A stretch of 64,000 bases of DNA. Origin: Coriobacteriia bacterium. Lineage in GTDB: Bacteria; Actinomycetota; Coriobacteriia; Coriobacteriales; UBA8131. The notes below the pieces were generated by a model. That model was given only the letters and a program-made list of their open reading frames with translations, was not told the origin of the DNA and did not search any database. Positions 9,261-18,254 of this stretch are shown in pieces. The position numbers were made by a program, and so were the translations under genes. Where the stretch lies: NCBI GenBank assembly GCA_009776725.1, contig WRNE01000001.1:1-64000 (forward strand), given 5' to 3'. Every line of letters begins with the position of its first letter. The first letter of the stretch is position 1.

Positions 9261-9490
9261 GCAAATTTCTGACCAGGGCTTTTATAGGATGGTTCTATTG
9301 CAGGTAGAAGCCGGTTCCCAAAACACCGCACATAAAAGGGGTATAAGCGAATAGTCGAACCAGATCTGCTGCAGATTGACGATTGGTCGGGATTTTAGTG
9401 GGGTAAATTCGCAAACTCATCGCACCACATAACATAAATATGCCATATCCAGGGTAAACGCACCAGAAAGAAGAGGCAAAACCGGCGGAC
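9261..9490 (-). repeat. Dispersed repeat copy B (inverted relative to copy A)
   Basis: The part at about 9372-9490 is the reverse complement of the repeat at 1-115, including the GTGCGTTTACCCTGGATATG and GTGCGATGAGTTTGCGAATT blocks. The part at 9261-9306 (GCAAATTTCTGACCAGGGCT) is instead in the same orientation as 10012-10060 (GCAAATTCCTGACCTGGGCT). The copy is therefore a mosaic of two repeat segments. Confidence 0.65.
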
Positions 9491-9959
9491 ATGCACGAAA
9501 AAGGCACGATAAGGGCCTTGTTGCGTCTTGGTGCGGTGAGTTCGGACAGTGCTTTACCATGCCGGCGCCAACGGTATCCGGACTTATCGCACCGGCTGCT
9601 GTGTTGCGCTATCTCCTTGTCCGCTCCGCCTTGAGGCGGCTTTCCCTGCCAGGGCCAGGAATGCCCCTAAGGTGGCCGCCAAGGCCTGTGCCTTGCTCTT
9701 GCCTCGCCGGCCTTGCCTGTATGGGCACAAGGCTAAGCAGGTAAGTCCTAAGCTCCCCTTTCCCGGCTTCCTACAGATCGGGGACGTATAAGTTAGGCAA
9801 AGAGGCACAAGGCCATCTTCTCATAATATGATTGTCATTGGAAGGCCCCAGTGGCGGCCTGTCGGGGGTCCTGTCTGATCCCTTGTTCAGCCACCTGTCC
9901 ATACTTAACGCACCATTGTGCGATTAGTCCGGATAGGTGCGGTTAGTGGTGCAACAGGG

Positions 9960-10118
9960 TTGCGAATTTACAGGGATTTTAGTGGCTGAAAAAATATGTT
10001 ATTCCGAGTAAGCAAATTCCTGACCTGGGCTTCTACAAAACGGCATTTTCAAGGTGGTGAAAAAATCCCGACCAATCGTCAATCTCTAGCACTTAGCCTT
10101 TATATATGCTATCTTACT
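9960..10118 (+). repeat. Dispersed repeat copy C
   Basis: It contains TTGCGAATTTACAGGGATTT, the GCAAATTCCTGACCTGGGCT block shared with copy B, and AATCCCGACCAATCGTCAAT followed by CTAGCACTTAGCCTTTATAT, shared with copies A and B. The order of blocks differs from copy A, as expected after internal insertion or recombination. Confidence 0.6.
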
Positions 10119-10149
10119 AGTGGGTGTATGTGCATACATACACCCACTA
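10118..10149. other. Perfect 14-bp hairpin with 4-base loop
   Basis: TAGTGGGTGTATGT (10118-10131), loop GCAT, then ACATACACCCACTA (10136-10149). It sits exactly at the right-hand end of repeat copy C. No T-run follows on either strand, so a canonical terminator is unlikely; it may be the end structure of the repeat or a protein-binding site. Confidence 0.6.
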
Positions 10150-10267
10150 ATACATACCTAATCCAGGTCAAACCAGCAGCCTCCAGAGCGCTTGCCTTGC
10201 GCTGTCAGGCTTACGCATCCGATGTGAAGCAAGGCGCACCGCGAACTGCTTGAGACGACATGCATCG

Positions 10268-10359
10268 GCGCGAATCGAAACGGGCGAGACGGGCGAGACG
10301 GGTGAGCCAGCATGAGACCGCGCGAATCGAGACGGCTTGAGACAGCGCGAACCGCAACG
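10268..10359. repeat. Short GC-rich degenerate repeats downstream of the first LRR-dockerin gene
   Basis: GCGCGAATCGAAACGG (10268-10283), GCGCGAATCGAGACGG (10320-10335) and GCGCGAACCGCAACG (10345-10359) are related, with a short GGGCGAGAC tandem run between the first two. Function unknown; the stretch is on the 3' side of the last gene of the array. Confidence 0.55.
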
Positions 10360-10377
10360 ACGTGATACCGCTCGAAC

Positions 10378-12141
10378 CTAGACTGTCTTCTGCAGGGCTA
10401 ATATCACATCGGTCATGGTAATGGTGTCGTCGTAGTCCATATCTATCGCCGCGAACTGCTCTGGGCTTAAGCCGCTGGCATCAAGGGTGGCCTGTAGGGT
10501 AAGGATAACCTCGTCCATGGTCACCATGCCGTCGCCGTTCAAATCGCCACTGCCTGCTTCACCGACAATGGGAGGGTGAAGGCCGCCCCCGCCCCAGTTC
10601 ACATCGATATAGTCCAGGTCGTCGAAATGCTTGTCAAAGGTGTTCATGGCAGTCAGCGGTGTGGGACAGCTGCCAATGATTGAAGCAGCGGAGCGGACCT
10701 GCTGGGGAGCAGTTCTAGCCAGCACAAAGGTATTGTGGAAAGCGCGCATTCCCTCGACCGGAATGCTCGCTGGCAGGCTAAACTCGGCATTGACTTGAAA
10801 CGCCGGACCCCCGGCCTGGTTGAACATCCCATCCGCAAAATCGATGCTCTGAGAGCTGACGGACTGCGGCAAGTTAAAGCCAGCAGGCAGCGGCCCTAGG
10901 CTGGAGCAGTACGCGAACATGTAAGATGCGAACTCGCCGCCGGTCTGCGTTATGCCTTGAGGCAAGTTAAAGCCAGCCGGCAACGTAGCCAAGCTCTCAC
11001 ATTCTCTAAACATGTCAGCAGCGAAGTAGTCGCCTACACTGTCTAAGCCTTGGGGGAATGTGAAGCCGTTTGGCAGGGCCTCTAAATCGCTACAGGCATA
11101 AAACATACTGTATACGAAGTTGTCGCCGGCTGCTGTAATCCCAGCCGGCAGTGAGAAAGCGTCTGGCAGCATGGTGAGCTTTTGGCAATATGCAAACATA
11201 TTCATGGCAAAAGAATCTCCAGCATCCAGAATGCCTTGGGGGAAATTAAAGCTATCTGGCAGCGTTTGCAACTCACTGCAGTTATAGAACATACTGTCTG
11301 CGAATTGGTCACCGGCTACTTCGATGTTTTGCGGAAAGTCAAACCCGTCTGGCAAGCAAACCAGGCTGGAACAGTCGCTGAACATGCCCATCGCAAAACC
11401 GCAGCCGTTCACTGTCGTAATTGACTGGGGCAGGGTAAAGCCGTCAGGCAGAGTGGTCAGGCTCAGACAGTTCGCAAACATGCTGCAAGCAAAGTAATCG
11501 CCTACGCTGGTAACACTGTCCCACCCTGCGAACTTGGAAATCACCCTTAGGTTCGAACAGCTCGAAAAGACATACGACCACTCGTTGTCAGGAGCGGCTT
11601 CCAAGCCTTGGACCTGCGCTGCAGTTCTCGTCATCTCAGGTCGAAGCGGACTGTTGACCTCTGTTACCATAGCCCGGTTAGACCAAGTGTTCGTACCTGA
11701 ATAACCATAGTTGAACCCAAAAGCTGCCAACCAAGCGTCGGTCGGGCCATTGGGCAGAATACTGATCTTGTACTCGCCGGCAAGCGCATAGGTATGCCCA
11801 ATCCCATCGCCGTCAAGGCTTACGCCAGAGGCATATTCAGACTCTCCATCGCCCCATTCGATCAGCCAGTTATAGTCCTTCGCCTGATAAGTCCCGTTCA
11901 AGTCACTTGAAGTCGGCAGGATAAAAGTCGCATTGTTGGCAGGCGTGCGTACAGTAAACTGAAAATGCGCTGCCGCCTTGTCGTGAGTATCGTATGACGC
12001 CGCCTGCCCATCGGACGGGCTGTCTAAGTCGTTGTCAGCAAAAACCATGTTCGGGATAAGACCAATCGCCCCCAAAGCCAGCAATATGCACAAAATGACT
12101 GACGACAGGGCTTTTGGCTTTCTGATTCGGGTATTTTTCAT
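10378..12141 (-). CDS. Secreted PKD-LRR-dockerin protein 1
   Basis: 587 residues. Signal peptide 1-36 (basic MKNTRIRKPK, hydrophobic core, cleavage near VFA-DN). PKD-like domain about 55-135 with IEWGDGESE and GIGHTYALAGEYKI. A linker conserved through the array follows (AWLAAFGF, PEMTRTAAQVQG), then an N-cap (SSCSNL...FAGW) and seven repeats of about 31 residues (MFxxCxSLxxLPxGF). The C-cap has FQVNAEFSLP, AASIIGSCPTP and VNWGGGG. The final 58 residues are a type I dockerin with two calcium loops, DLNGDGMVTMDE and DMDYDDTITMTD. The start at 12141 is chosen for its AAGGGAG site; an upstream ATG at 12192 would put charged residues before the signal peptide and lies inside the leader hairpin. 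It is the last gene of the array in transcription order. Predicted extracellular binding protein held by a cohesin. Confidence 0.9.
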   Translation of the reverse strand: MKNTRIRKPKALSSVILCILLALGAIGLIPNMVFADNDLDSPSDGQAASYDTHDKAAAHFQFTVRTPANNATFILPTSSDLNGTYQAKDYNWLIEWGDGESEYASGVSLDGDGIGHTYALAGEYKISILPNGPTDAWLAAFGFNYGYSGTNTWSNRAMVTEVNSPLRPEMTRTAAQVQGLEAAPDNEWSYVFSSCSNLRVISKFAGWDSVTSVGDYFACSMFANCLSLTTLPDGFTLPQSITTVNGCGFAMGMFSDCSSLVCLPDGFDFPQNIEVAGDQFADSMFYNCSELQTLPDSFNFPQGILDAGDSFAMNMFAYCQKLTMLPDAFSLPAGITAAGDNFVYSMFYACSDLEALPNGFTFPQGLDSVGDYFAADMFRECESLATLPAGFNLPQGITQTGGEFASYMFAYCSSLGPLPAGFNLPQSVSSQSIDFADGMFNQAGGPAFQVNAEFSLPASIPVEGMRAFHNTFVLARTAPQQVRSAASIIGSCPTPLTAMNTFDKHFDDLDYIDVNWGGGGLHPPIVGEAGSGDLNGDGMVTMDEVILTLQATLDASGLSPEQFAAIDMDYDDTITMTDVILALQKTV

Positions 12142-12163
12142 GACTCCCTTCCATCTTTCATAG

Positions 12164-12190
12164 GGATAAACCCCTACGAAGGGTTTATCC
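12164..12190 (-). promoter_or_regulatory. Leader hairpin before LRR-dockerin gene 1
   Basis: A perfect 10-bp stem, GGATAAACCC (12164-12173) with GGGTTTATCC (12181-12190) and a 7-base loop, ends about 22 bases before the chosen start, just upstream of the ribosome binding site. It belongs to the GGTTTTATCC-type leader shared by several genes of the array and overlaps a TTATCCACA nonamer (12185-12193, + strand). Confidence 0.55.
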
Positions 12191-12208
12191 ACATAAAACT
12201 ATACAGAG

Positions 12209-12334
12209 TTTGAAACACAATATGTACAAGCCTGGGTAGGGCTTGCATCATTTGAAACACAATATGGACAAGCCTGGGTAGGGCTTGCATCGTTTGAAAC
12301 ACAATGGGGACAAGCCTGGGTAGGGCTTGCATCA
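12209..12334. repeat. Three tandem copies of a 42-bp hairpin unit
   Basis: Units at 12209-12250, 12251-12292 and 12293-12334 begin TTTGAAACACAAT and are nearly identical. Each contains CAAGCC and GGCTTG arms around TGGGTAG. The last unit also pairs with AGGCTTGTCCC just beyond it (12334-12344), close to the stop codon of LRR-dockerin gene 2. On the minus strand this looks like a terminator region that has been duplicated in tandem. Confidence 0.75.
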
Positions 12335-12351
12335 GGCTTGTCCCTTGTTGC

Positions 12352-14289
12352 TTAAACCGTCTTTTTGAGCATCAGTATGACGTCCATCATGGTGATGACG
12401 CCGTCGTGGTCCATATCGATTATCGCCAGCTGGGCCTCGCTTAACGAGGTTACGAAGGTTGTGGCATTCAAAGCGATGATGACCTCGTCCATGGTGACGA
12501 AGCCGTCGCCGTTCAGGTCGCCAGACCCTGGATCGCCCATTTCGGGTGGCGTCAGGCCCCCGCCGCCCCAGTTGACTGGAATGGTCTTGATGTCTGGAAA
12601 GCACTCATTGAAGGTATAGCGGTTGGTCATAGGGGTCCGGCAAGCCCCGATAATCGATTCAGCAGTGCGTATTTGCAGAGGTGCCTTGTCGGAAAGCACC
12701 AGTGTCTGATAAAAGGTCTGCTCGGGCCTTACAGACACACCAACAGGGAAGAAGAACTCCTTGTTCATTTGGAACACTTCGCTGCCTGCCCCATAGAACA
12801 TAAAGCTGGCGAAGCCGTTTCCGGCTTGGGTGATTCCTTTAGGCAGGTTAAAAGCGTCTGGCAAAGCTATCAGCCCTGCACACTTGAAAAACATCGACCC
12901 GGCAAAATTAACGCCTACTGTCTCTAAGCCCTGGGGCAGGTTGAATTCCTTGGACAGGTAGGCCAGGTTCCCGCAGTATGCAAAGAGGCCCCAAGCAAAG
13001 CCATTGCCAGCAGCGCTGATGTTTTTGGGAAGGTTGAATTCAGGAGGCAGCTCGGAGAGGCTATAACAGTCCGAGAACATCCCCCATACGAAGTCGTCCC
13101 CTACCTTGTAAATCTGTTGGGGCAGGTTGAACGAGGACGGCAGCTTTTCCAGCTTGGCGCAGTTGCCAAACATATAGTAGGCAAAGCCGTCGTTGGCGAT
13201 CTCAATGCCCTGCGGCAGGTTAAAGCCCTCTGGGACAGATGCTAGCTGGGTGCAAGCACCGAACAAGCCGTCTAGAAAATTGTTTCCGACATCAGTGATG
13301 TTTTGGGGGATGTTAAAGCCCTTAGGCAGCCCGGTCAAATGCGAGCAACTGTAAAACATGTCTTGGGCGAACGAGTAGCCAACCTGACTCAACAGCGGTG
13401 GGAGGTTAAAGCCGACCGGCAGTTCAGGCAGGCTCTCACAGTCAAAGAACATGCGCAAGGCAAAGTTGTTGCCGACCCTCGTGAGCGATTGGGGTAGATT
13501 GAAGCTATTGGGTAGCGCAGCCAGGCTGGTGCAACCAGAAAACATGCCGCTAGCAAAACTGTCACCAGCCGCGACCAGGTGGTCAGGCAGGTTGAAGCCG
13601 TCGATCAGGCCGACCAGGCTCGAGCAATATGAGAACATATAGTTGGCAAAATGATTGCCCACTGCGGTGATGCCTTCCCACTCGGCAAACAAGGGGGCCT
13701 GCGTGAGGTTCACACATTGGTAGAACGTGGCGAACCACTCATAGTCGGGAGGCCTTGTTATTCCCTGGATCTGGTCTGTGGTACGGGTCATTTCCGGCAC
13801 TATGTAGCACGGGACGCTGACCACCATCGCCTTGTTCTCTGCCGCATTGGACCCAGTGTCATTGGTGTCGAAGCCAAAGGCACTAAGCCATGCCTCAGGC
13901 GAGCCATTGGGGCGCAGAGTGATCTCATGGACTCCCGGTCGCACATACGTGTGCTTAATGCCGCCGCCGTCTGAGCTGGTGCCAACGTGGTCTTCCACCA
14001 TCCTGTCTCCCCAGTCGATCTGCCAATTGTAGCTTTTCCCGTCAAACGAGCCGCCAAAATAACTCGCTGTCGGCAGGATGAACACTTGGTTGAGTTCCTT
14101 CGTCTGAACGGTGATCTTAAACGGTGGAATATACACGTCCGTTGGCTCAATGTCACCGACAATGGTATCAGCAGGCTCCTGGTCGTCTGCTAGGGCCAGG
14201 CCAGGCAGTGTCCCCAGTGCAGCGATTATCATAACCATTGCGATTGTCATCGCTAAAAACCTGTTTTGTCTGTCTATTCTGTGTCGCAT
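12352..14289 (-). CDS. Secreted PKD-LRR-dockerin protein 2
   Basis: 645 residues. Signal peptide about 1-35 (MRHRIDRQNR start, cleavage near ALA-DD). In the PKD-like domain the usual WGDG turn reads WGDRMVED, so the glycine is replaced by arginine; GGGIKHTYVRPGVHEI is retained. Nine LRR-like repeats follow; in the first LP is replaced by LI, and in the eighth by LS. The C-cap carries FQMNKEFFFP and ESIIGACRTP. Dockerin loops are DLNGDGFVTMDE and DMDHDGVITMMD. The ATG at 14289 has GGGAAGGGA 7 bases upstream. It is separated from gene 1 by about 210 bases that hold the tandem hairpin units, so transcription may be reduced between the two. Confidence 0.9.
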   Translation of the reverse strand: MRHRIDRQNRFLAMTIAMVMIIAALGTLPGLALADDQEPADTIVGDIEPTDVYIPPFKITVQTKELNQVFILPTASYFGGSFDGKSYNWQIDWGDRMVEDHVGTSSDGGGIKHTYVRPGVHEITLRPNGSPEAWLSAFGFDTNDTGSNAAENKAMVVSVPCYIVPEMTRTTDQIQGITRPPDYEWFATFYQCVNLTQAPLFAEWEGITAVGNHFANYMFSYCSSLVGLIDGFNLPDHLVAAGDSFASGMFSGCTSLAALPNSFNLPQSLTRVGNNFALRMFFDCESLPELPVGFNLPPLLSQVGYSFAQDMFYSCSHLTGLPKGFNIPQNITDVGNNFLDGLFGACTQLASVPEGFNLPQGIEIANDGFAYYMFGNCAKLEKLPSSFNLPQQIYKVGDDFVWGMFSDCYSLSELPPEFNLPKNISAAGNGFAWGLFAYCGNLAYLSKEFNLPQGLETVGVNFAGSMFFKCAGLIALPDAFNLPKGITQAGNGFASFMFYGAGSEVFQMNKEFFFPVGVSVRPEQTFYQTLVLSDKAPLQIRTAESIIGACRTPMTNRYTFNECFPDIKTIPVNWGGGGLTPPEMGDPGSGDLNGDGFVTMDEVIIALNATTFVTSLSEAQLAIIDMDHDGVITMMDVILMLKKTV

Positions 14290-14310
14290 CTATAATCCCT
14301 TCCCTCTTTA

Positions 14311-14346
14311 TGTGGATAAAACCTTAAAGCTTGGTTTTATTTATCC
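14311..14346 (-). promoter_or_regulatory. Leader hairpin before LRR-dockerin gene 2
   Basis: ATAAAACC (14316-14323) pairs with GGTTTTAT (14333-14340) across nine bases, and outer GG/CC can add to the stem. On the minus strand it is followed by CCACATAAAGAGGGAAGGG and the start codon. The TGTGGATAA nonamer is at 14311-14319. Since the gene 3 stop codon is at 14348, the hairpin might also terminate that transcript. Confidence 0.5.
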
Positions 14347-14347
14347 A

Positions 14348-15874
14348 TCATATTGTTTTTCGTAAAACCAAAATGACATCAGCCATGCTTATTTGACCGT
14401 CAAAGTCCATGTCGATCGCAGCAAGTTGCTCTGGTGTCAAGTCGTACTCGCTGATTGAGGCCCGCAAGGTGATCACAACCTCGTCCATCGTAACCAAGCC
14501 GTCCCCGTTGATGTCCCCTGAGCCAGGAGCGCCCACATCGGGAGGCTTTATCCCCCTCCCTCCCCAATTGACCGGGATGTAGTCGAGGTCCCAAAAACGA
14601 GTGTTAAAGGTTTGTCGCTGGTTTATGGGCACTGGACAGTCACCGATAATCGACTCTGCAGTACGGTTTTGGATGGGGGCTGTTGGCGATAGCTGAAAAG
14701 TCTGGTAGAAGGCATTGTTACTGTCAGCTGGAATATTGGCGGGAAAAACAAACACGTCATTGATTTGGAACGACCCGCTTCCCGCCCCATAAAACATATA
14801 TGAGGCAAAACTGCTGCCAGCAATGAAAGAGCCTAGGTCGTTGATCCCTTGAGGCAGGTTGAATTCGCCTGGCATAGCATCCAGGCTTTCGCAGTTGTAA
14901 AACATCGAGCCCGCAAAACCGTAGCTTGTAGCCACAACACCTTGTGGCAGGTTGAAGGCTTCCGGCAGCGATGCCAGCTCGGAGCATGCATAGAACATCC
15001 CATTGGCAAAATACATGCCTGTCGACGTGATGCCTTGAGGCAGGTTGAAGCCACTGGGTAGGATGCTGAGCTGGCTGCACAGGCTGAACATGCTGTTAGC
15101 AAAATTATCGGCCACCTCGGTCAGGTCGGGAGGAAGGTTGAAGTCTTCAGGCAAGGCTGCAAGGCTCGTGCAGCCAGTGAACATATTGGCCGCAAAGTCG
15201 TTGTTTACCGTATCGATGCCTTCCCAACCGGCAAAGCTCGGAGCCTCGACTAGGTTAGGGCATGTAAAAAACGCTACCGACCACTCATGGCTAGGGGCTT
15301 TTTGTGTGCCGTTTATCTGCTCTGTGTTGCGCGTCATCTCTGGAGTGAGCAGGCAAGGAGCACCGATGAGCATTGCCTTGTTGGCCGCTGCTGCTGACCC
15401 GCTTGACGCAATACCGAAGCCAAAGGCCCCCAACCAGGCTTCGATTGTCCCATTAGGGGTAATGACTATCTCGTACTCGCCAGCTTCCTGGTAAGTATGG
15501 CCAATGCCTCCATCGAAGGAGCTTTGGCCTGTTGATTCCTCTGTGCTTCCGTCTCCCCACTCAATTGCCCAATTGTAGCTTTTGCCATCAGTGCTGCCAT
15601 TTAAATAGCCGCATGTGGGAATCTGAAAAGCAGTATCGTCTTCTGGCACGCTGATGCTGAGCAGCATCCTTTGTTCAAGTAAGGCATCACCTCCTCTGTC
15701 GCTGGTATTAGCCAGGCTCGTTTCATTAGCATTATCGTTCCTAATATTACTAGTGTTATCTCCAAATGACTGGGTCGGTACCGTTCCAAGCAACGGCCAT
15801 GCCATCAACAGCGATGCAACGATCGCCAGCCAACGATAGGGTTTGCTTTTTCTCGTGCTACTTAGGTACTTCAC
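14348..15874 (-). CDS. Secreted PKD-LRR-dockerin protein 3
   Basis: 508 residues, starting with GTG (the frame has no better ATG) preceded by AGAAAGG about 6 bases upstream. Signal peptide about 1-38 (MKYLSSTRKSKPYRW, cleavage near SFG-DN). PKD-like domain with IEWGDGSTE and GGIGHTYQEAGEYEI. Only four LRR-like repeats, so it is among the shortest rods in the array. The C-cap has FQINDVFVFP, ESIIGDCPVP and VNWGGRG. Dockerin loops are DINGDGLVTMDE and DMDFDGQISMAD. It is 58 bases upstream of gene 2 and 50 bases downstream of gene 4, short enough for an operon. Confidence 0.9.
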   Translation of the reverse strand: MKYLSSTRKSKPYRWLAIVASLLMAWPLLGTVPTQSFGDNTSNIRNDNANETSLANTSDRGGDALLEQRMLLSISVPEDDTAFQIPTCGYLNGSTDGKSYNWAIEWGDGSTEESTGQSSFDGGIGHTYQEAGEYEIVITPNGTIEAWLGAFGFGIASSGSAAAANKAMLIGAPCLLTPEMTRNTEQINGTQKAPSHEWSVAFFTCPNLVEAPSFAGWEGIDTVNNDFAANMFTGCTSLAALPEDFNLPPDLTEVADNFANSMFSLCSQLSILPSGFNLPQGITSTGMYFANGMFYACSELASLPEAFNLPQGVVATSYGFAGSMFYNCESLDAMPGEFNLPQGINDLGSFIAGSSFASYMFYGAGSGSFQINDVFVFPANIPADSNNAFYQTFQLSPTAPIQNRTAESIIGDCPVPINQRQTFNTRFWDLDYIPVNWGGRGIKPPDVGAPGSGDINGDGLVTMDEVVITLRASISEYDLTPEQLAAIDMDFDGQISMADVILVLRKTI

Positions 15875-15924
15875 ATAAGGCCTTTCTGAGTAACGTTGCA
15901 GCCAGACGGTAAGGCTTTGTCTTC

Positions 15925-18225
15925 TTAGATTGTTCTTTGCAGGATCAAGATCACATCGCTCATGGTGATCGTACCGTCGAAGTCCATATCGATGGCTGCA
16001 AACTGCCCGGGTGTCAGGTTGCTCGCATTGATTGTGGCTTGCAGGGCAACAATGACCTCGTCCATTGTCACAAGACCGTCGCCGTTCAGGTCGCCCGACC
16101 CAGGTGCACCGACATCAGGGGGAGTAATCCCTTTTCCACCCCAGTTGACTGCAATAGAGTCAAGGTCGGTAAAACTCTCGTCGAAAGTATTACGTTGGTC
16201 GACAGGCGTTGGGCAATTGCCGATAATCGAGGCAGCAGTACGGTTTTGCCTGGGCGAATAGTTTGTCAAAGCGAAGGTCTGGCTGAAGGCATGCGGGCTG
16301 TTTGCCGGCACGCCTGCAGGGAAGGTGAACTGGTTGTTTATCTGAAACGACGCCCCGCCTGCAGCATAAAACATCGTGGCTGCAAAATAACTGCCGACAC
16401 TGGTTATGCCTTGGGGAAGGTTGAAGCCAGCCACTACGCCGCGCAGATCATGGCAGTAGGCAAACATGCTCTCGGCAAACTGGTCGCCAGCAGAAAGGAT
16501 GTTTTGGGGCAGGTTGAAGCCTTCGGGCATCAGCCGCAGGCTGAGGCAAGCGTCGAACATAGACAAGGCAAAGGCGTCGCCGACTGTCGTGATACCTTGT
16601 GGGAAAGTAAAGCCGTTAGGCAGGATGTCTAGGTTTATACAATAATAGAACATGTGGTCGACAAAGCTGTTGCTAACCTGGTTGATGTTTTGCGGCAGGT
16701 TGAAACTGCTTGGCAGCTCATAGAGCTTAGTACAGGTAGCAAAGGCGTTTTTAGCGAAATTATCGCCGACTGCAGTCAAGGCCTGTGGCAGATTGAAGCC
16801 GGCCGGCAGCGCCTGCAGGTTCGAACAGGAGTACAGCATGGCCTCGATGAAGGAGTCTTTGGCAACCGTGATGTTTTGCGGAAGGTTGAATGCCGGCGGC
16901 AGCGCTTGCAAGCCTAGGCAATACCCAAACATCCAGGCAGCGAAAGAGTCTCCCGCAGCCGTAATGTTTTGAGGCAGTTGAAAACTGTTCGGGACACTGG
17001 CCAGGCTAGTGCACTGGTAGAACATGGCACTGGCAAACTGGTCGCCGGTAATGGTGATTTGCTGGGGCAGGCTAAAGCCCTCTGGCAATGACTGAAGCTT
17101 CGAGCAGTACGCAAACATCCAAGCTATGTAGTAATCGCCGGCACTGACAGTGCTCTGTGGGATGTTGAAGCCGGACGGCAAGGCAGCCAGGCTGGCACAC
17201 CTGTTGAACATGTTATAGGCAAAGTTGTTGCCGACGCTGGTAATGCTTTGGGGAAAGCTGAAACCGCTTGACAGGGAGACAAGCTTATCGCAGTTGTAAA
17301 ATGTCTGGGTAAAGCAGTCGTCACCGACGGTAGTGATGCCCGAAGGGATGTTGAAGCCCACCGGCAAGGTGGCCAAGCTGGTGCAGTTCTCAAACATCGA
17401 AGTCATGAAGCCGTTTTTAGCCAGGCTAAGGCTCGTCGGCATCTTAAAGCCTGCCCCTAGGCTTACCAGGCTCGCACAGTCCATAAACATCGCCGTCGCA
17501 AAATAGTCCCCGGTCGTTGTGAGGGATTGCGGGAGCGAAAAGTCGCCTGGCAGGGCACTTAGGCTTGAGCAGCCACGAAACATCCGGTAACCGAAGCCGT
17601 CACTTACCGAAGCCACCGCCTCCCAGCCAGCAAATGTCGGGGCTTCTGTCAAATTGGCACAAGCATAAAAAGTCGACCCCCATTCCAAAGCCGGAGCAGT
17701 ACCCGAGCCGTTGATCTGGGTAAGTGTCCGGGTCATTGCCGGGTACAAGGCCGACGAGGCTCCGACCACCATGTTCTTGTTAGCCTGCGTGTTGGCGCCC
17801 GTGACGCCGTCACTGAAGCCAAAAGCCGCCAGCCACGCATAGGGCGAGCCGTTGGCAGTAATGGTAATGTCATAAGTCCCGCTTACTGCATAGATATGGT
17901 TGATCCCGCTGTTTGGCGAGCTTGTGCCGGACGAGGCCTGAGTGTTGCCATCGCCCCAGTCGATACGCCAGTCATAGGCCTTGCCAAACGAGTCGCCGTT
18001 CAACGTGCCGCTCACAGGCAGCATGAAGTTCATGTTGTTCGTTGAAGTCCTTACGGTCAGTAGAAAGCTATCCTCTGCGTCGTGCCTGACGTCAGCCCCG
18101 CTGAAGCTTGCAGCTACCGGGCCTGTTTGCTGGTCGTCTGCTATCAGATAGCCAGGTAGGGCACCGAACATGGAAGCCACCAAGACCAGCGTCACAAGAA
18201 TAGTTGCTTTTTTATTAGCCAGCAT
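15925..18225 (-). CDS. Secreted PKD-LRR-dockerin protein 4 (longest repeat domain)
   Basis: 766 residues. Signal peptide about 1-29 (MLANKKATILVTLVLVASMF, cleavage near LIA-DD). PKD-like domain with IDWGDGNTQ and NSGINHIYAVSGTYDI. By hand count there are thirteen repeats, the most in the array; three deviate from the LP core (LGAGF, LSSGF, VVAGF). The C-cap has FQINNQFTFP and AASIIGNCPTP. Dockerin loops are DLNGDGLVTMDE and DMDFDGTITMSD. The ATG at 18225 has AAAGGGAG upstream and a GGTTTTATCCACAT leader. The large repeat number suggests expansion by unequal crossing-over between 93-base units. Confidence 0.9.
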   Translation of the reverse strand: MLANKKATILVTLVLVASMFGALPGYLIADDQQTGPVAASFSGADVRHDAEDSFLLTVRTSTNNMNFMLPVSGTLNGDSFGKAYDWRIDWGDGNTQASSGTSSPNSGINHIYAVSGTYDITITANGSPYAWLAAFGFSDGVTGANTQANKNMVVGASSALYPAMTRTLTQINGSGTAPALEWGSTFYACANLTEAPTFAGWEAVASVSDGFGYRMFRGCSSLSALPGDFSLPQSLTTTGDYFATAMFMDCASLVSLGAGFKMPTSLSLAKNGFMTSMFENCTSLATLPVGFNIPSGITTVGDDCFTQTFYNCDKLVSLSSGFSFPQSITSVGNNFAYNMFNRCASLAALPSGFNIPQSTVSAGDYYIAWMFAYCSKLQSLPEGFSLPQQITITGDQFASAMFYQCTSLASVPNSFQLPQNITAAGDSFAAWMFGYCLGLQALPPAFNLPQNITVAKDSFIEAMLYSCSNLQALPAGFNLPQALTAVGDNFAKNAFATCTKLYELPSSFNLPQNINQVSNSFVDHMFYYCINLDILPNGFTFPQGITTVGDAFALSMFDACLSLRLMPEGFNLPQNILSAGDQFAESMFAYCHDLRGVVAGFNLPQGITSVGSYFAATMFYAAGGASFQINNQFTFPAGVPANSPHAFSQTFALTNYSPRQNRTAASIIGNCPTPVDQRNTFDESFTDLDSIAVNWGGKGITPPDVGAPGSGDLNGDGLVTMDEVIVALQATINASNLTPGQFAAIDMDFDGTITMSDVILILQRTI

Positions 18226-18254
18226 TTTTATATCTCCCTTTCGCCTCTTTTTGA

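Larger units (their letters stand above)
8804..10377. other. About 1.6 kb intergenic region rich in repeats, no convincing gene
   Basis: This stretch carries only short frames without family matches or good ribosome binding sites. The right part (8804-9040) is the AT-rich ftsZ upstream region, with an inverted TTAACA/TGTTAA pair at 8920-8936. The rest holds the direct repeat at 9142-9208, two mosaic copies of the dispersed repeat (9261-9490, 9960-10118), a GC-rich stretch at 9540-9800 with small hairpins such as CCGCC/GGCGG, a strong hairpin at 10118-10149, and short GC-rich repeats at 10268-10359. It separates the housekeeping block from the surface-protein array and may be an old insertion or rearrangement site. 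Confidence 0.6.

Noticed and set aside
9540-9808. Small genes in the GC-rich part of the intergenic region
   Set aside because: Overlapping frames on both strands of similar length, no family similarity, no ribosome binding site.
12209-12334. A CRISPR array
   Set aside because: Three tandem 42-base units without unique spacers; no cas genes nearby.
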